From contig NZ_CP117460.1 in the NCBI RefSeq assembly GCF_030687145.1, positions 5,394,001 through 5,458,000 of the forward strand: a stretch of 64,000 bases of DNA. Direction: 5' to 3'. The translations under genes were made by a program, and so were the position numbers. Positions 63,016 through 64,000 of this stretch are shown in pieces. This stretch comes from Pseudomonas sp. FP1742 (GTDB lineage Bacteria; Pseudomonadota; Gammaproteobacteria; Pseudomonadales; Pseudomonadaceae). The number at the start of each line of letters is the position of its first letter. Position 1 is the stretch's first letter. Under the pieces are notes generated by a model. It saw only the letters and a program-made list of their open reading frames with translations. It made no database searches and was not told the DNA's origin.

Positions 63016-63115
63016 CCCCTTCGCGAGCAAGCCCGCTCCCACAGTGATGGGGGTGTTCACAAAATTTGTGTACGCCGCCGACCCTTGTGGGAGCGGGCTT
63101 GCCCGCGAAGGCGGC
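63016..63115. repeat. Outward-facing REP pair with conserved spacer
   Basis: The inverted core comes first (63016-63043) and the forward core second (63086-63115). The spacer TGTTCACAAAATTTGTGTACGC matches the pair at 27.2 kb at nearly every base. Confidence 0.82.
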
Positions 63116-63149
63116 AGGACAGCCGACAAACCTCTCGACACAAAAATGC

Positions 63150-63182
63150 AAAAGCCCCGATCAACCTGACCGGGGCTTTTTG
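63150..63182. terminator. Bidirectional terminator between opgD and the old yellow enzyme gene
   Basis: A 10-bp stem AAAAGCCCCG/CGGGGCTTTT with an 11-base loop, and A/T runs on both sides. It lies 16 bases past the stop of the minus-strand gene. Confidence 0.9.
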
Positions 63183-63197
63183 GTTTCATAGCGATCT

Positions 63198-64000
63198 TCA
63201 GTCACGCAAATCCGATTCATGAATCGGCTGATCACGATGGGTGGCCCGCTGGTATTGCGCCGGCCAGATCGCCTTGTGCCCGCCCAGATCGTCATCGGCA
63301 TGCAGCGGCCAATACGGATCGCGCAACAACTCCCGGGCGAGGAAGATGATGTCGGCCTGACAAGTGCGCAGAATGTGCTCGGCCTGGGCCGGTTCGGTGA
63401 TCATGCCGACGGTACCGGTGGCAATGCCTGACTCCTTGCGTACGCGCTCGGCGAAACGGGTCTGGTAACCGGGGCCGGTCGGGATCTCGGCGTTTACCGC
63501 CGTACCGCCCGATGAGACATCGATCAGGTCCACGCCCAGATCTTTCAGGCGTCGCGCCAGCTCCACGGTTTCGTCGGGGTTCCAGCCGTCTTCCACCCAG
63601 TCGGTGGCCGATACCCGCACAAACACCGGTAACTCCTCAGGCCACACGGCCCGAACCGCTTCGGTGACTTGCAGTACCAGCCGAATGCGATTTTCGAACG
63701 AGCCGCCGTACTGATCGCGCCGCTGATTACTCAGGGGCGAAAGAAACTGATGCAGCAGATATCCATGGGCGGCGTGCACTTCGACCACTTTGAAACCGGC
63801 GGTCAGCGCCCGTTTGGCCGAATCGACAAAGGCCTGGACGATCTCGGCGATCTCGCTCTCATTGAGCTGCTTGGGTGGGGTGTGCTGAGGGTCGAAAGCG
63901 ATCGGCGAAGGGCCGACCGGGATCCAGCCGCCGTCTTCCGGCTTGACGCTGCCATGCTTGCCGAGCCACGGCCGATGCGTGCTGGCCTTGCGCCCGGCAT
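63198..64000 (-). CDS. Old yellow enzyme family NADPH:flavin oxidoreductase (XenA/NamA-like), 5' end outside
   Basis: The frame runs off the window, giving about 267 residues of the C-terminal part of a protein near 365. Visible FMN-barrel elements are FKVVEVHAAHGYLLHQFLSPLSNQRRDQYGGSFENR, VFVRVSATDWVEDGW, DVSSGGTAVNAEIP, TVGMITEPAQAEHIL and DIIFLARELLRDPYWP. The histidine/arginine-containing HAAHGYLLHQF region contacts FMN and substrate. Family members reduce activated double bonds and nitro compounds with NADPH. XenA/NamA-like is the closest subgroup I recognise. The front of the barrel is missing here. Confidence 0.85.
   Translation of the reverse strand, partial: AGRKASTHRPWLGKHGSVKPEDGGWIPVGPSPIAFDPQHTPPKQLNESEIAEIVQAFVDSAKRALTAGFKVVEVHAAHGYLLHQFLSPLSNQRRDQYGGSFENRIRLVLQVTEAVRAVWPEELPVFVRVSATDWVEDGWNPDETVELARRLKDLGVDLIDVSSGGTAVNAEIPTGPGYQTRFAERVRKESGIATGTVGMITEPAQAEHILRTCQADIIFLARELLRDPYWPLHADDDLGGHKAIWPAQYQRATHRDQPIHESDLRD

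Overview
The window is a stretch of chromosome from a fluorescent-group Pseudomonas. Three things point there: the codon use and GC content, the many short inverted REP/REPIN repeats whose core reads GTGGGAGCGGGCTTGCTCGC, and the gene order. From about 22.2 kb to 53.7 kb that order matches, from memory, the P. aeruginosa stretch running from mexJK-mexL through rsmJ, tsaB, adk, ppc, a lipoprotein/lptF pair, lysS and prfB to the wsp operon. No tRNA, rRNA, CRISPR array, insertion sequence or prophage was seen.

Layout. 0-0.6 kb: the tail of a NEL-type E3 ubiquitin ligase effector. 0.6-7.6 kb: a complete alternate (CS1/class 5) chaperone-usher fimbrial operon on the minus strand, with two tandem tip-adhesin-like genes. 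8.1-9.5 kb: a yqjI-yqjH pair (metal-sensing PadR repressor and ferric-siderophore reductase). 9.6-13.6 kb: a membrane protein, a VF530 protein, and a divergent MocR regulator/BenE transporter pair with a repeated AT-rich operator. 13.8-17.8 kb: OprB porin and membrane glucose dehydrogenase (gcd). 18.2-22.1 kb: a second Lon protease and a Fic enzyme. 22.2-27.1 kb: the MexJK efflux pump and its MexL repressor. 27.3-44.9 kb: mostly conserved housekeeping genes (rsmJ, tsaB, adk, ppc, lysS, prfB with its programmed frameshift), mixed with envelope lipoproteins. 45.3-53.7 kb: the complete wspABCDEFR surface-sensing c-di-GMP system. 54.9-60.7 kb: a ydcSTUV-patD set for polyamine uptake and gamma-aminobutyraldehyde oxidation. 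61.4-64 kb: the periplasmic glucan enzyme OpgD and a partial old yellow enzyme.

How the genes work together. Several units bear on surface life: fimbriae, Wsp signalling through the diguanylate cyclase WspR, and a lipoprotein pair that appears to have an AlgU-type stress promoter. Gcd and OprB give periplasmic glucose uptake and oxidation. MexJK and YqjIH look like compact sensor/effector pairs whose operators are visible in the sequence.

No clearly unprecedented system stands out. The items most worth following up are: the doubled adhesin fimbrial operon and its internal hairpin; the repeated operator in the MocR-BenE gap; the hypothetical protein at 28145-28765, built from a duplicated 45-residue unit; the HExxxH protein at 39474-40751; and a distinct outward-facing REP arrangement with a conserved core.
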